Position numbers and translations under genes: made by a program | The notes under the pieces: model-generated | The model's input: only the letters and a program-made list of their open reading frames with translations | The model's database searches: none | Told to the model about the DNA's origin: nothing | Shown: positions 8,636-17,213 of the stretch, piece after piece | How the letters are laid out: each line of letters begins with the position of its first letter | How positions within the stretch are numbered: position 1 is the first letter of the stretch | DNA from: [Clostridium] colinum | GTDB lineage: Bacteria; Bacillota; Clostridia; Lachnospirales; CAG-274 | Assembly: GCF_940677205.1 (NCBI RefSeq) | Contig: NZ_OW712331.1 | Span: 372,001-436,000, forward strand | Reading direction: 5' to 3' | Length of the DNA: 64,000 bases

Positions 8636-9367
8636 ATGGCGAAAAAAAATAAAAAAGTAAAAAATGAAAAAGAAGAATTAGACTTAATAGACGAAGAATT
8701 AGAAGAAAATGAATATGATGAAGAAGAACCTAAAAAGAAAAAAGGTGGTTGTTTATTCAAAATATTAATCATTCTTATTATAATAGCTATACCAGTTGCT
8801 CTTATAAGTTTTAATGTTGGTAATATTAGAGATAAATATTTAAGACCAGGTCTAGAAAAAATGCCTATTATAAAAAACTTATTACCACCATTAGAAGAAA
8901 CTGAAGAAGAAGTGCCAATAGATGAAAAACAACAAACTATAGATGCTCTTACAAAAGAAATAGAAGAATTAAATAAAGAGATAACAAGGTTAAAAAAGTT
9001 TGAAGAAACACAACTACAATTTAAGGCAGAAAAAGAAGAGTTTGATAGAATGATAGCCTTAAAAGAACCAAAAGCCTATGTTGACTTTTATGAAACTATA
9101 GCTCCAGAAAATGCAGAAGAGTTATATAAAGAAGCAGTAAATAAACAAATAACAGATAAAAAATTTAAAGATTATATAAGAACTTTTGAAAGTATGAAAA
9201 AAGATGCAGTAGCAACTATTTTAGAGGAGCTTATGATAACAGATATGGATTTAGTTATAACTATATTAGATAATTTACCAAGTGAAAAAAGAAGTGAAAT
9301 ATTAAGTGCTATGGACCCTCAAAATGCAGCATCTTGTTCAAAACTTTTAGCACCAGTAGAAAATTAA
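8636..9367 (+). CDS. MotE-like (MgtE N-domain) flagellar operon protein
   Basis: A 243-residue protein with a highly charged N-terminal 45 residues, one membrane segment (about 46-63, LFKILIILIIIAIPVALIS), a coiled coil (about 100-140) and a C-terminal domain resembling the intracellular MgtE_N fold (LEELMITDMDLVITILDNL, SAMDPQNAASCSKLL). Such proteins occupy this slot (ylxF/motE) between fliJ and fliK in Bacillota. In some bacteria MotE acts as a chaperone or structural partner of the stator. The family call is good; the precise role is inferred. Confidence 0.75.
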   Translation: MAKKNKKVKNEKEELDLIDEELEENEYDEEEPKKKKGGCLFKILIILIIIAIPVALISFNVGNIRDKYLRPGLEKMPIIKNLLPPLEETEEEVPIDEKQQTIDALTKEIEELNKEITRLKKFEETQLQFKAEKEEFDRMIALKEPKAYVDFYETIAPENAEELYKEAVNKQITDKKFKDYIRTFESMKKDAVATILEELMITDMDLVITILDNLPSEKRSEILSAMDPQNAASCSKLLAPVEN

Positions 9368-9391
9368 AATTTATTTTGAAAGGAGGTGAAA

Positions 9392-10840
9392 ATGATGGAG
9401 TTAACAAGTATGTTTTTAAATCAATTAACAGGTAAAAGCAATTTAAATACTTTTAATACAAGTAATAATAATAAAGGGTTTGATGAATTTTTAAATAAAG
9501 CAGAATTAAAAAATAATACAAATAGTTATAATAAAAATTTTGATAAAAAAGATAACTATTCTAAAAATATAAAATATAATGAAAAAAGAGAACCTTTTAA
9601 TGAAAGTAGTAAAAGAATAGACGCTAAACAGTCTTCAGATAATGATTATAAAAAAATAGATGATAACAGTAATCTAGTAAAAGAAGATATTAGTGATGAA
9701 GATAAAGCTATAATTGTTGATAATGATTCTTTAAAAGATTTATCCGAAATTTTAGGTATTTCTACAGATAAAATAATGGATATTTTATCAAATTTATCTA
9801 TGTCAATATCTATGTTACAAGATGGTAAAAATTTAATTAATTTTTTACAAAATGCATTCGATATAAATAATGCAGCTCAACTATTATCTATAGATAATAT
9901 AAAAAATATTATGGATAAAATAAGTGAAGTTGCTAAAAATATTGACTATCAAGATATTATAAATTGTGATGTAAAAGAATTATTAAATAATTTAAGTGAT
10001 GATAAAATTAAAAATATTACTATTTTAAACGGTAATGAAGACTTTAAACAAAAAATAAGTCAATTATTAAAAGAGCTAAATGGTAGTATTATTGAAGAAA
10101 ATATTAATACAGATTTAATGCAGATTAATAATAGTACAAATTTAGAGCAAAAAACGCTTGATGAACATATTGAAATGCAAAATGTTGACGAAAGTGTAGT
10201 TAATTTAGAACAAGGTAAAAATGTTAAACAAGCTAATAATGAAAATCCTTATCAAAGCAGTGGTCAATCTAACAATAATCAACAAGGATTTTTAGGTGAG
10301 AATATAAATAAGGAAATTGAAATTAACGAAGAAACTTTTAATATATCATCTATAACTAATAATTCTAAAGTGTTTAACAGTTCTTTACCTAAAACACAAG
10401 CTTTTAGAAGTATTAATACAACAGATGTTGTAAATCAAATAATGGAAAAAATAAAAGTTGAAGTTAAACCTAATATTTCTGAAGTGAAAATGTTATTAAA
10501 ACCAGAACAATTGGGAGAAGTTTCTCTTAAAATAACTACACAAAATGGAATTATTACAGCACAATTTATAGCAGAAAGTCAAAAAGTAAAAGAAATTATA
10601 GAATCTAATTTTAATCAACTTAAAGATTTATTATTAGAACAAGGCATTAATGTTGGTGGATTAGAAGTTAATGTGTCTAATAGTGAAGGTGGAGAACAAA
10701 CATATAATATGTTTGAACAAAATAATAAAAATAATAGAACTTTTGATAATCAAATAGAAAACAACATAGAAATAAAAGAAAATCAACAAAAAGTAGAGCA
10801 AGAACAACTATTAGATTCTCAAGTAAATTATTCTATATAG
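9392..10840 (+). CDS. fliK: Flagellar hook-length control protein FliK
   Basis: A 482-residue secreted molecular ruler and substrate-specificity switch partner of FlhB. The first 340 residues are low-complexity, Asn/Lys/Asp-rich and poorly conserved, as usual. The C-terminal Flg_hook domain (about residues 340-430) is clear: VKMLLKPEQLGEVSLKI and LKDLLLEQGINVGGLEVNVS. A strong AGGAGGTG precedes two adjacent ATGs (9392 and 9395) and either could be used. flgD follows 12 bases downstream. Confidence 0.93.
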   Translation: MMELTSMFLNQLTGKSNLNTFNTSNNNKGFDEFLNKAELKNNTNSYNKNFDKKDNYSKNIKYNEKREPFNESSKRIDAKQSSDNDYKKIDDNSNLVKEDISDEDKAIIVDNDSLKDLSEILGISTDKIMDILSNLSMSISMLQDGKNLINFLQNAFDINNAAQLLSIDNIKNIMDKISEVAKNIDYQDIINCDVKELLNNLSDDKIKNITILNGNEDFKQKISQLLKELNGSIIEENINTDLMQINNSTNLEQKTLDEHIEMQNVDESVVNLEQGKNVKQANNENPYQSSGQSNNNQQGFLGENINKEIEINEETFNISSITNNSKVFNSSLPKTQAFRSINTTDVVNQIMEKIKVEVKPNISEVKMLLKPEQLGEVSLKITTQNGIITAQFIAESQKVKEIIESNFNQLKDLLLEQGINVGGLEVNVSNSEGGEQTYNMFEQNNKNNRTFDNQIENNIEIKENQQKVEQEQLLDSQVNYSI

Positions 10841-10852
10841 GAGGTGAAATAA

Positions 10853-11902
10853 ATGGATAAAATGTTAGATAGTACTATGTATAGTAATATACGTAATAAC
10901 CCAAGAGCTTCTATTAATGGTATTTCTAATGGAACTTCTATGAGAAGTACAGAAAAAGTAAATAAAGAAAAAAAAGAAAATGATACATCTGGTCCACAGG
11001 TGAGCCTACCAGAACAAGGTGGAGCAATAAAAAATCCTAGCAATGTTAGAGAAGTAAAAACTCAGTTAGGAAAAGATGACTTTTTAAAACTTTTGGTTAC
11101 TCAATTAAAATATCAAGATCCATTACAACCTATGGATAATACTGAATTTATTGCTCAAACAGCACAATTTACTGCATTAGAGCAGATGCAAAATTTAAAT
11201 AAAACAATGAATAATTCACAAGCTTTTCAAACTATAGGAAAAGGCGTATTTTTAAATACTCTTAATGAAAAATCTGGTCAATATGAACTTATTTATGGTA
11301 TAGTTGACTCTGTAGAAATTAAAAATGGTAAGCCATATCTTAATGTTGGAGGCAAAACTGCTCCTTATGAAGATATTTATAAAATGCAAGATGTTAATAT
11401 GGCAGATAATTCGGCTATGGTTTCTCAAGCTATGTCATTAATAGGAAAAACTATACAAGCTATAACTGTTGATAATGAATTAAATCCAACTGGTTATGTA
11501 GAAGGTAGTGTTGATTTTGTTAAGTTTTCACAAGGAGTACCAGTATTAAGTGTTAATGGTAAAGATGTATACTTAGGAGAAATTGTTGCTGTATCTGAAA
11601 ATACATTACTTATTGGTGCAGAAATAAGTGCTGCTATCGATTCTGAAGGTGTAGATAAGATAACAGGAAAAATAGAAAAGATTTCATTAAAAGATAAAGA
11701 GATATTTGTAAAATTAGAAGGTAGTGAAAAAGAAATACAAATAGAAGATATAGGCTCTTTAGTAAGTTCTGTTTCTCTCATAGGAGAAGAAGTAACATTT
11801 AATGATACTACTGGTAAAGTAAGTGGTGTAATTATTAAAGATAAAAAAGTATATCTTCAAGTAGGAGATAAAGAAATATCTTATAAAGATATTAATAAGT
11901 AG
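10853..11902 (+). CDS. flgD: Flagellar hook cap protein FlgD with four tandem C-terminal modules
   Basis: A 349-residue FlgD, well above the roughly 140-240 residues common in the family. The hook-capping domain is at residues 68-120 ([40 protein letters not shown]). After it come four related beta-rich modules at about 128-178, 195-247, 253-303 and 308-348. Each is built around an LIG-type start, a VESV-like centre and a YLxVGGKxI...EDI ending. FlgD caps the growing hook so that FlgE subunits insert beneath it. The start ATG follows GGAGGTG. Confidence 0.95.
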   Translation: MDKMLDSTMYSNIRNNPRASINGISNGTSMRSTEKVNKEKKENDTSGPQVSLPEQGGAIKNPSNVREVKTQLGKDDFLKLLVTQLKYQDPLQPMDNTEFIAQTAQFTALEQMQNLNKTMNNSQAFQTIGKGVFLNTLNEKSGQYELIYGIVDSVEIKNGKPYLNVGGKTAPYEDIYKMQDVNMADNSAMVSQAMSLIGKTIQAITVDNELNPTGYVEGSVDFVKFSQGVPVLSVNGKDVYLGEIVAVSENTLLIGAEISAAIDSEGVDKITGKIEKISLKDKEIFVKLEGSEKEIQIEDIGSLVSSVSLIGEEVTFNDTTGKVSGVIIKDKKVYLQVGDKEISYKDINK

Positions 11903-11914
11903 GTGGTGATTTTT

Positions 11915-12298
11915 TTGACTATAATAAATAACAATTTAATAAATCCTAATTTAGTAAATAAGGTTAAAAAATCTGAGCCTACTGTAAATTATAAAATAAA
12001 TGAAAAAGAAGAAACATTTAAACAAATTTTAAAAAATAAAGAAGAAAGTAATAATATTATGTTTTCTAAGCATGCTTATATGAGGCTTAATTCTAGAAAT
12101 TTATCACTTTCTAATTCTCAAATCAAAAGAGTTGAAGATGGTATAAAAAGAGCCGAAGCAAAAGGCATAAAAGATTCACTTGTTTTAGTGGATAATATAG
12201 CACTTTTAGTAAACATAAAAAATAAAACAGTTGTTACTGCTATTGACAATAATAGTGAGAAGGTTTATACAAATATAGATGGTGCCGTTATAGTTTAG
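11915..12298 (+). CDS. Flagellar operon protein of the TIGR02530 type
   Basis: A 127-residue small protein found between flgD and flgE in many Bacillota. Its C-terminal half carries the family block (MFSKHAYMRLNSRNLSLS, DGIKRAEAKGIKDSLVLVD, LVNIKNKTVVTAID). The start is set at TTG 11915, seven bases after AGGTGGTG; the GTGs at 11903 and 11906 are part of that ribosome site. The function is not established; it may assist hook assembly. Its stop codon forms part of the hairpin described at 12296. Confidence 0.85.
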   Translation: MTIINNNLINPNLVNKVKKSEPTVNYKINEKEETFKQILKNKEESNNIMFSKHAYMRLNSRNLSLSNSQIKRVEDGIKRAEAKGIKDSLVLVDNIALLVNIKNKTVVTAIDNNSEKVYTNIDGAVIV

Positions 12299-12350
12299 GC
12301 TGGACCTTTAGGAAGCCTATTTTCTTTGAATGACAGATAAGAAAAAGCGG
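12296..12350 (+). promoter_or_regulatory. Candidate structured RNA element ahead of flgE
   Basis: The stem TAGGCT (12296-12301)/AGCCTA (12314-12319) begins at the stop codon of the preceding gene and encloses GGACCTTTAGGA. A GC-richer single-stranded tract follows (TGACAGATAAGAAAAAGCGG, 12331-12350) before the flgE ribosome site. This 55-base patch stands out from the AT-rich surroundings and from the usual 10-20-base gaps of this operon. I suspect a conserved leader motif but have no proof. Confidence 0.35.
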
Positions 12351-12372
12351 TAAATTTAAGGAGGAAATTATT

Positions 12373-13746
12373 ATGATGAGAAGTATGTACTCAGGTGTTT
12401 CTGGGTTAAGAGTGCATCAAACAAAAATGGATGTTATAGCTAATAATATATCAAATATTAATACTGTTGGTTTTAAAAGAGCTTCTGTTTCTTTTAAAGA
12501 TAGTTTTAATCAAACATTAAGTTCTGCAACTTCTGCTAATCAAGATAGAGGGGGAATAAATCCACAACAAATAGGTATGGGGGCTAACGTTGCTTCTATA
12601 GTTAATGTTATGGGACAAGGAGCTGCACAAAGAACAGATTATGGTAGTGACCTTATGATTGATGGGGAAGGTTTCTTTATTGTAAAAGATTCTACTGGAT
12701 TTTCTTTTACTAGAGCAGGTACATTTGAAGTAGATGCATCAGGTAACCTTGTAGATCCTAATGGGTTTAATGTTTGTGGTTGGAAAGCAGTAGATGATCC
12801 AGATAATCCAGGACAACAAAAAATAGTTAAAGATACAGTTACACCTATTAATTTATATGAGGGAAATAACTTATATTCTCCAGCAGAACAAACAACTAGT
12901 GTGGAATTTACAGGTAACTTTAATCAAACAACAAATCCTACACAAAAAAATACAATATCTTTTTATGATAGCCAAGGTAATAAATATAGTATAAATATTC
13001 AGTTTGATAAAGATCCAGCTACTCCTAATCAATGGACAGCTAGTATACCAACTATTAATGATCAAAATTCACCTGGTAATGGAAAGATAGAAGTAACTGT
13101 AAATGGAACTGAAAAAATGTATATGGATGGTATTCAATTAGATTCTGCAAATTTAATATTTAATGAAAATGGAACATTAAAAGAAACTCAAGCAGGTAGT
13201 AAATCTATAAAAGTAACAGGACTTGATTTAACAAAATTACAAAAAGTTGGTGCTAATGGACAACTTGAAAATGCTAATTTAGGTGGAGAGCTTACATCTA
13301 AAGAATTAAATATAGATTTTTCAACTGTTACACAATTTAACTCTAAAGTAACTGTTACATCTGAAACAAAAGATGGTAATACTGCAGGAAATATGACAGG
13401 ATACAATATAGATGCAAATGGTATGATTAGAGGAACATATTCTAATGGTAAAACAAGAATTTTAGCTCAAATACCATTAGCTAACTTTAAAAATCCAGCA
13501 GGTCTTGAAAAATATGGTAATAACCTTTACAAAGAAACAGGTAACTCTAGTGAGTTTGACGGTATAGGACAAGAAGCTAGTGCTTTAGGGTCTAAATTAC
13601 AAGGTGGAGCTTTAGAAATGTCAAATGTAGATTTATCTTATGAATTTAGTGAAATGATAACTACACAAAGAGGATTCCAAGCTAATTCTAGAATTATAAC
13701 TACAACAGATGAAATGATACAAGAATTAGTAAACTTAAAAAGATAA
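12373..13746 (+). CDS. flgE: Flagellar hook protein FlgE
   Basis: A 457-residue hook subunit. The N-terminal rod/hook domain (MYSGVSGLRVHQTKMDVIA, NNISNINTVGFKRASVSF) is intact, as is the C-terminal domain (GALEMSNVDLSYEFSEMI, TTQRGFQANSRIITTTDEM). The surface-exposed middle (about 140-380) is variable, as expected. FlgE is exported and polymerises under the FlgD cap into the universal joint. AGGAGG precedes two ATGs (12373 and 12376); the upstream one is listed. Confidence 0.97.
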   Translation: MMRSMYSGVSGLRVHQTKMDVIANNISNINTVGFKRASVSFKDSFNQTLSSATSANQDRGGINPQQIGMGANVASIVNVMGQGAAQRTDYGSDLMIDGEGFFIVKDSTGFSFTRAGTFEVDASGNLVDPNGFNVCGWKAVDDPDNPGQQKIVKDTVTPINLYEGNNLYSPAEQTTSVEFTGNFNQTTNPTQKNTISFYDSQGNKYSINIQFDKDPATPNQWTASIPTINDQNSPGNGKIEVTVNGTEKMYMDGIQLDSANLIFNENGTLKETQAGSKSIKVTGLDLTKLQKVGANGQLENANLGGELTSKELNIDFSTVTQFNSKVTVTSETKDGNTAGNMTGYNIDANGMIRGTYSNGKTRILAQIPLANFKNPAGLEKYGNNLYKETGNSSEFDGIGQEASALGSKLQGGALEMSNVDLSYEFSEMITTQRGFQANSRIITTTDEMIQELVNLKR

Positions 13747-13760
13747 TTTTTAATTATAAA

Positions 13761-13804
13761 TAGTATATGGCTTTTAAATTTTATTTTTTAAGAGCTATAT
13801 ACTA
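13761..13804 (+). other. Long hairpin after flgE
   Basis: TAGTATATGGCTTTTAAA (13761-13778) pairs with TTTAAGAGCTATATACTA (13787-13804): 18 bp with two G-U pairs and an eight-base loop. No T-run follows, so it is not a classical terminator. It may be a partial terminator or a 3' stabiliser separating flgE from the flbD unit, which has its own promoter 38 bases later. Confidence 0.55.
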
Positions 13805-13841
13805 TAATGTAAAAAAATATTTAAAATAATAAATTTTATAC

Positions 13842-13870
13842 TTGAGAAATTGTTAAAAATAGTGTATATT
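13842..13870 (+). promoter_or_regulatory. Internal sigma-A promoter ahead of flbD-motAB
   Basis: TTGAGA (13842-13847), a 17-nt spacer and TATATT (13865-13870) lie 53 bases before flbD in one of the few sizeable gaps of the operon (176 bases). It would give the stator and downstream genes a second promoter. Confidence 0.6.
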
Positions 13871-13922
13871 AATTAAGATAAGAAAATTTAAAATGATAGA
13901 GAAACTTTAGGAGAGCATTATT

Positions 13923-14102
13923 ATGATTGTTTTAACAAAATTAAATGATGTAGAGATAGTTATTAATAGTGATTATATAGAGGTAATGCAAGAAACACCA
14001 GATACGACAATAACATTAACTACTGGCCGAAAAATAATAGTTAAGGAAGCAGTTGATGATATTATAGAAAAAATAATTACATATAAAAAAAGCTTAAAAT
14101 AA
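13923..14102 (+). CDS. flbD: FlbD family flagellar protein
   Basis: A 59-residue protein whose sequence follows the Bacillota FlbD (swarming-associated SwrD-like) pattern: an N-terminal IVLTKLND, then EIVINSDYIEVMQETPDTTI, then LTTGRKIIVKEAVDDIIEKI. SwrD in Bacillus raises motor torque through the stator, and the position directly ahead of motA-motB fits. AGGAGAG lies seven bases before the ATG. No domain beyond the family core is present. Confidence 0.9.
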   Translation: MIVLTKLNDVEIVINSDYIEVMQETPDTTITLTTGRKIIVKEAVDDIIEKIITYKKSLK

Positions 14103-14123
14103 TATAGAGAGGAGTAAATAACA

Positions 14124-14912
14124 ATGGAACTAGGTTTAATTATAGGTTTAGTTGCAGGTATGGGCTTTACATTTATATCTATACTTTTAGCAGGGGATAT
14201 GCAAGTAAGTGCTGTTGTAAGCTTCCTTGATGCACCATCTTTTATGATAACAGTTGGTGGAGCTATGGCAGCCGTTATAGGGTCTTATCCATTACCTAAA
14301 TTTGTAAATGCAATGAAAAGTGTTAGCAAAATATTAAAGCCAGACACTGTTGACCCAATAGCAGCTATAAAAGACATTATAGAGCTTGCAAATGTTGCTA
14401 GAAAAGAAGGGCTTTTAGCACTTGATGATAAATCTGTAGATATGGATCCCTTTTTAAGAAAAGGAATAATGCTTGTAGTTGATGGAACAGATCAAGAACT
14501 TGTAAGAAATGTTTTAGAAACTGAAATGGGATATATAGAAGATAGGCATAAAGAAAATATAGAAATATGGGAGCTTATGGCGTCACAGTTTCCAGCTTGG
14601 GGTATGATAGGTACTCTTGTTGGTCTTGTTATAATGCTTCAAAATCTTGATGACCCTTCAGCTATCGGTCCTAAAATGGCCGTTGCCTTAATAACAACTT
14701 TTTATGGTTCCTTATTTGCCAACTGGTTATCTACTCCTATTGCAAATAAAATGAAAGTTTATAGTAAACAAGAAATGTTAGTTAAAGAAGTTACAATTGA
14801 AGGAATACTATCTGTGGCAGCAGGTGAAAATCCACGTATAATAGAAGAAAAACTTAAAGTTTTCATATCACCAAGTCTTAGAGATTCATTTGGTGAGGGT
14901 GATAGCGAATAA
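14124..14912 (+). CDS. motA: Flagellar stator protein MotA
   Basis: A 262-residue membrane protein of the proton- or sodium-driven stator. It has four hydrophobic segments: about 4-24, 32-52, 150-172 and 180-202. A large cytoplasmic loop between segments 2 and 3 holds the charged residues that touch FliG. The WGMIGTLVGLVIML and VALITTFYGSLFANWL blocks are conserved family marks. The ribosome site is GAGAGGAG. motB follows 16 bases later. Ion specificity cannot be read from the sequence. Confidence 0.96.
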   Translation: MELGLIIGLVAGMGFTFISILLAGDMQVSAVVSFLDAPSFMITVGGAMAAVIGSYPLPKFVNAMKSVSKILKPDTVDPIAAIKDIIELANVARKEGLLALDDKSVDMDPFLRKGIMLVVDGTDQELVRNVLETEMGYIEDRHKENIEIWELMASQFPAWGMIGTLVGLVIMLQNLDDPSAIGPKMAVALITTFYGSLFANWLSTPIANKMKVYSKQEMLVKEVTIEGILSVAAGENPRIIEEKLKVFISPSLRDSFGEGDSE

Positions 14913-14928
14913 GGAATGGTGATATTAT

Positions 14929-15684
14929 ATGGCTAAAAAAGAAAAAAAAATAGAGATAAAGCAAGGGCTTGCAGAATGGATGGGTACATATGGCGATATG
15001 GTTACATTGCTATTATGTTTTTTCGTTCTTATGTTTGCATCATCAAATGTTGATGCTGAAAAATTTAAACAAATAGCATCATCATTTTCTAATAATCAGA
15101 TAGTTGTTATGCCAGAACAACAGGCAGGTATGTTAGATGCTTTGGGTAATGGAATTATACAAATGCCTAAAGTGGAAGGTAATTCTGACAAAGAGTTTGA
15201 ACAAAAAAGTAAAGAAGAAATGGAAAGTATAGCAGAAAAATTTAAAACTTATTTTGCGGAAAATGACCTTCAAGATAAAATAGAAATTGAACAAAATGAT
15301 AGATATATTACTTTAAATTTTAAAGATGGTATTTTATTTGAAAGTGGTAGTTCAGATTTAAAACCACAAGCAATAACAATATTATCTCAAGTTGCAGATG
15401 AATTATTAAAATATCCAGAAAATAATATAAAAATAGAAGGTCATACAGATAATAGACCAATTAATACAATAAGATATCCAAATAACTGGTATTTATCTGC
15501 TGCTAGAGCTATATCTGTTGCAACATACTTTACAGATACGAAAGGATTTCCACCAGATAGAATATCTACTGAAGGATATGGGGAATATAAACAAAAAGTA
15601 CCTAATGATACTCCAGAAAATAGAGCTATTAACAGGAGAGTTGAAATAAAAGTTATTAGTAAATATTATAATAATGAACTATAA
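14929..15684 (+). CDS. motB: Flagellar stator protein MotB
   Basis: A 251-residue stator partner. One membrane segment (about 22-42) contains the conserved ion-carrying aspartate in TYGDMVTLLLCFFVLMFA (Asp23). The C-terminal OmpA/MotB peptidoglycan-binding domain (about 135-245) is clear from IEGHTDNRPINT and NWYLSAARAISVATYF. It anchors the stator to the cell wall. The ATG is preceded by AAGGAATGGTG. Intact and of normal length. Confidence 0.97.
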   Translation: MAKKEKKIEIKQGLAEWMGTYGDMVTLLLCFFVLMFASSNVDAEKFKQIASSFSNNQIVVMPEQQAGMLDALGNGIIQMPKVEGNSDKEFEQKSKEEMESIAEKFKTYFAENDLQDKIEIEQNDRYITLNFKDGILFESGSSDLKPQAITILSQVADELLKYPENNIKIEGHTDNRPINTIRYPNNWYLSAARAISVATYFTDTKGFPPDRISTEGYGEYKQKVPNDTPENRAINRRVEIKVISKYYNNEL

Positions 15685-15704
15685 GCATTAAGGAGGCATA
15701 CAAA

Positions 15705-16199
15705 ATGGGAAAAAATAAAGTAGGAATGATACTAATAATAGTACTATTAGTTATTTTATTAGTATTATTTGCAGTAGGATTTGGGTTTTTATATAAAGCT
15801 ATGAATAAAGCTAATCAAGGCGATGAAGCTAATGTAGTAGTACAACAAGAGCTAAAAATAGAAGATATAACTAACTTTCCAATAGGTGACCCAATAGTAA
15901 CAAACTTATTAGAAGGACCAGATAAAAAAACTCATGTAATAAAAATAAATGTAAGTTTAGGTATAAACACAAGTAAAGATACAGCAAAAGATGCTGAAAA
16001 GCTTATTCCTACATTAGAAGCTCAAAAACCAGTTATAAAAGATACTGTAATAGGTATTTGTAGAAGTAAAACTTATGAAGAGCTAAATATGACAGATGCA
16101 AGAGTTGTTTTGAAAAACGAAATATTATTAAAATTACAAGAAATTTTTTCAACAGACCTTATAGTAGATGTATATGTTGATGAAATATTCTTACAATAA
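15705..16199 (+). CDS. fliL: Flagellar basal-body protein FliL
   Basis: A 164-residue single-pass membrane protein (segment about 6-30), with an extracytoplasmic domain ending in the FliL-typical DLIVDVYVDEIFLQ. FliL surrounds or supports the stator and modulates torque. The position between motB and fliM supports the call. A strong AAGGAGG site precedes the ATG. Confidence 0.92.
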   Translation: MGKNKVGMILIIVLLVILLVLFAVGFGFLYKAMNKANQGDEANVVVQQELKIEDITNFPIGDPIVTNLLEGPDKKTHVIKINVSLGINTSKDTAKDAEKLIPTLEAQKPVIKDTVIGICRSKTYEELNMTDARVVLKNEILLKLQEIFSTDLIVDVYVDEIFLQ

Positions 16200-16230
16200 T
16201 ATAATTTTTTGAAAGGTAGGTGGTATATAA

Positions 16231-17211
16231 ATGAGCGAAATTTTATCTCAGGAGGAGATAGATAGCCTTTTAAGCGCTATGGCAAGTGGTAACAATGAAG
16301 TTATTGAGCAAGCACCAGAAAATGAAAAAAAGGTAAGTCTTTATAACTTTGCAAGGCCATCTAAGTTTGGTAAAGAACAATTAAGAACTCTTGAAGTTAT
16401 TTTTGATAATTTTGCTAGAATATCATCTTCATTTTTAACAGGCTATTTAAGAAGTACAACAACAATAGAGGTTATAAGTTCTGAACAAGTAACATATGGA
16501 GAGTTTAATAATTCATTATTAAATCCAGTTGTACTTAGTATAATAGACTTTAATCCTTTTAAAGGCTCTATTTTATTAGATTTGTCATCTAATATAGGTT
16601 ATGCTATGATAGATAGGATACTTGGAGGAACTGGTAAAACAGTAAGTAAAATAAGAGAATTTACTGAAATAGAGGTTACTTTACTAAGTAAAATAATGGA
16701 GAAGCTTGTTGATAGATTAGAAGAGCCTTGGAGTCAAGTTTGTGAAATAAATCCACGCCTTGAAAAACTTGAAACAAATGCCCAATTTGCTCAAATAATG
16801 TCTCCTAATGAAATGGTAGCTTTAGTTACTTTAAGCATTAAAGTTGGTGATATAGAGGGATTAATGAACTTCTGTATACCATATATAGTTATAGAGCCTA
16901 TTGTAGGAAACTTAAATACAAAACATTGGTTCTCTACAGTAGATGGTAATAATGATGGACAATATAGACCTTTTGTAGAAAGTCATTTACAAGAAACAAA
17001 AATACCTATATCTGTTATAGTAGGTAAAACTAATATTACAGTAGATGAATTCATAAATATACAAGTAGGTGATGTTATACCTTTAGATTCATATGTAACA
17101 TCAGATTTTAAGGTTAAAGTTGGAGATTTAACAAAATTTTATGCTAAGCCTGGCGTAAATAAAGGTAAAAATGCTATACAAATAACTTCTATTATTAGGA
17201 AGGGGGAATAA
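16231..17211 (+). CDS. fliM: Flagellar motor switch protein FliM
   Basis: A 326-residue C-ring protein. The extreme N-terminus (ILSQEEIDSLLSAM) is the CheY-P docking peptide. The CheC-like middle domain (about 45-230) includes the FliM mark MIDRILGGTG. The C-terminal SpoA-like domain (about 250-325) pairs with FliY. It lies two bases before fliY. The ribosome site is AAAGGTAGG. Confidence 0.97.
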   Translation: MSEILSQEEIDSLLSAMASGNNEVIEQAPENEKKVSLYNFARPSKFGKEQLRTLEVIFDNFARISSSFLTGYLRSTTTIEVISSEQVTYGEFNNSLLNPVVLSIIDFNPFKGSILLDLSSNIGYAMIDRILGGTGKTVSKIREFTEIEVTLLSKIMEKLVDRLEEPWSQVCEINPRLEKLETNAQFAQIMSPNEMVALVTLSIKVGDIEGLMNFCIPYIVIEPIVGNLNTKHWFSTVDGNNDGQYRPFVESHLQETKIPISVIVGKTNITVDEFINIQVGDVIPLDSYVTSDFKVKVGDLTKFYAKPGVNKGKNAIQITSIIRKGE

Positions 17212-17213
17212 AG

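Noticed and set aside
12296-12350. Cyclic-di-GMP riboswitch ahead of flgE
   Set aside because: The short stem and tract do not match the known GEMM-I or type II riboswitch architecture, and the element is too short.
13761-13804. Intrinsic terminator after flgE
   Set aside because: The stem is long but no T-run follows; I list it only as a hairpin.
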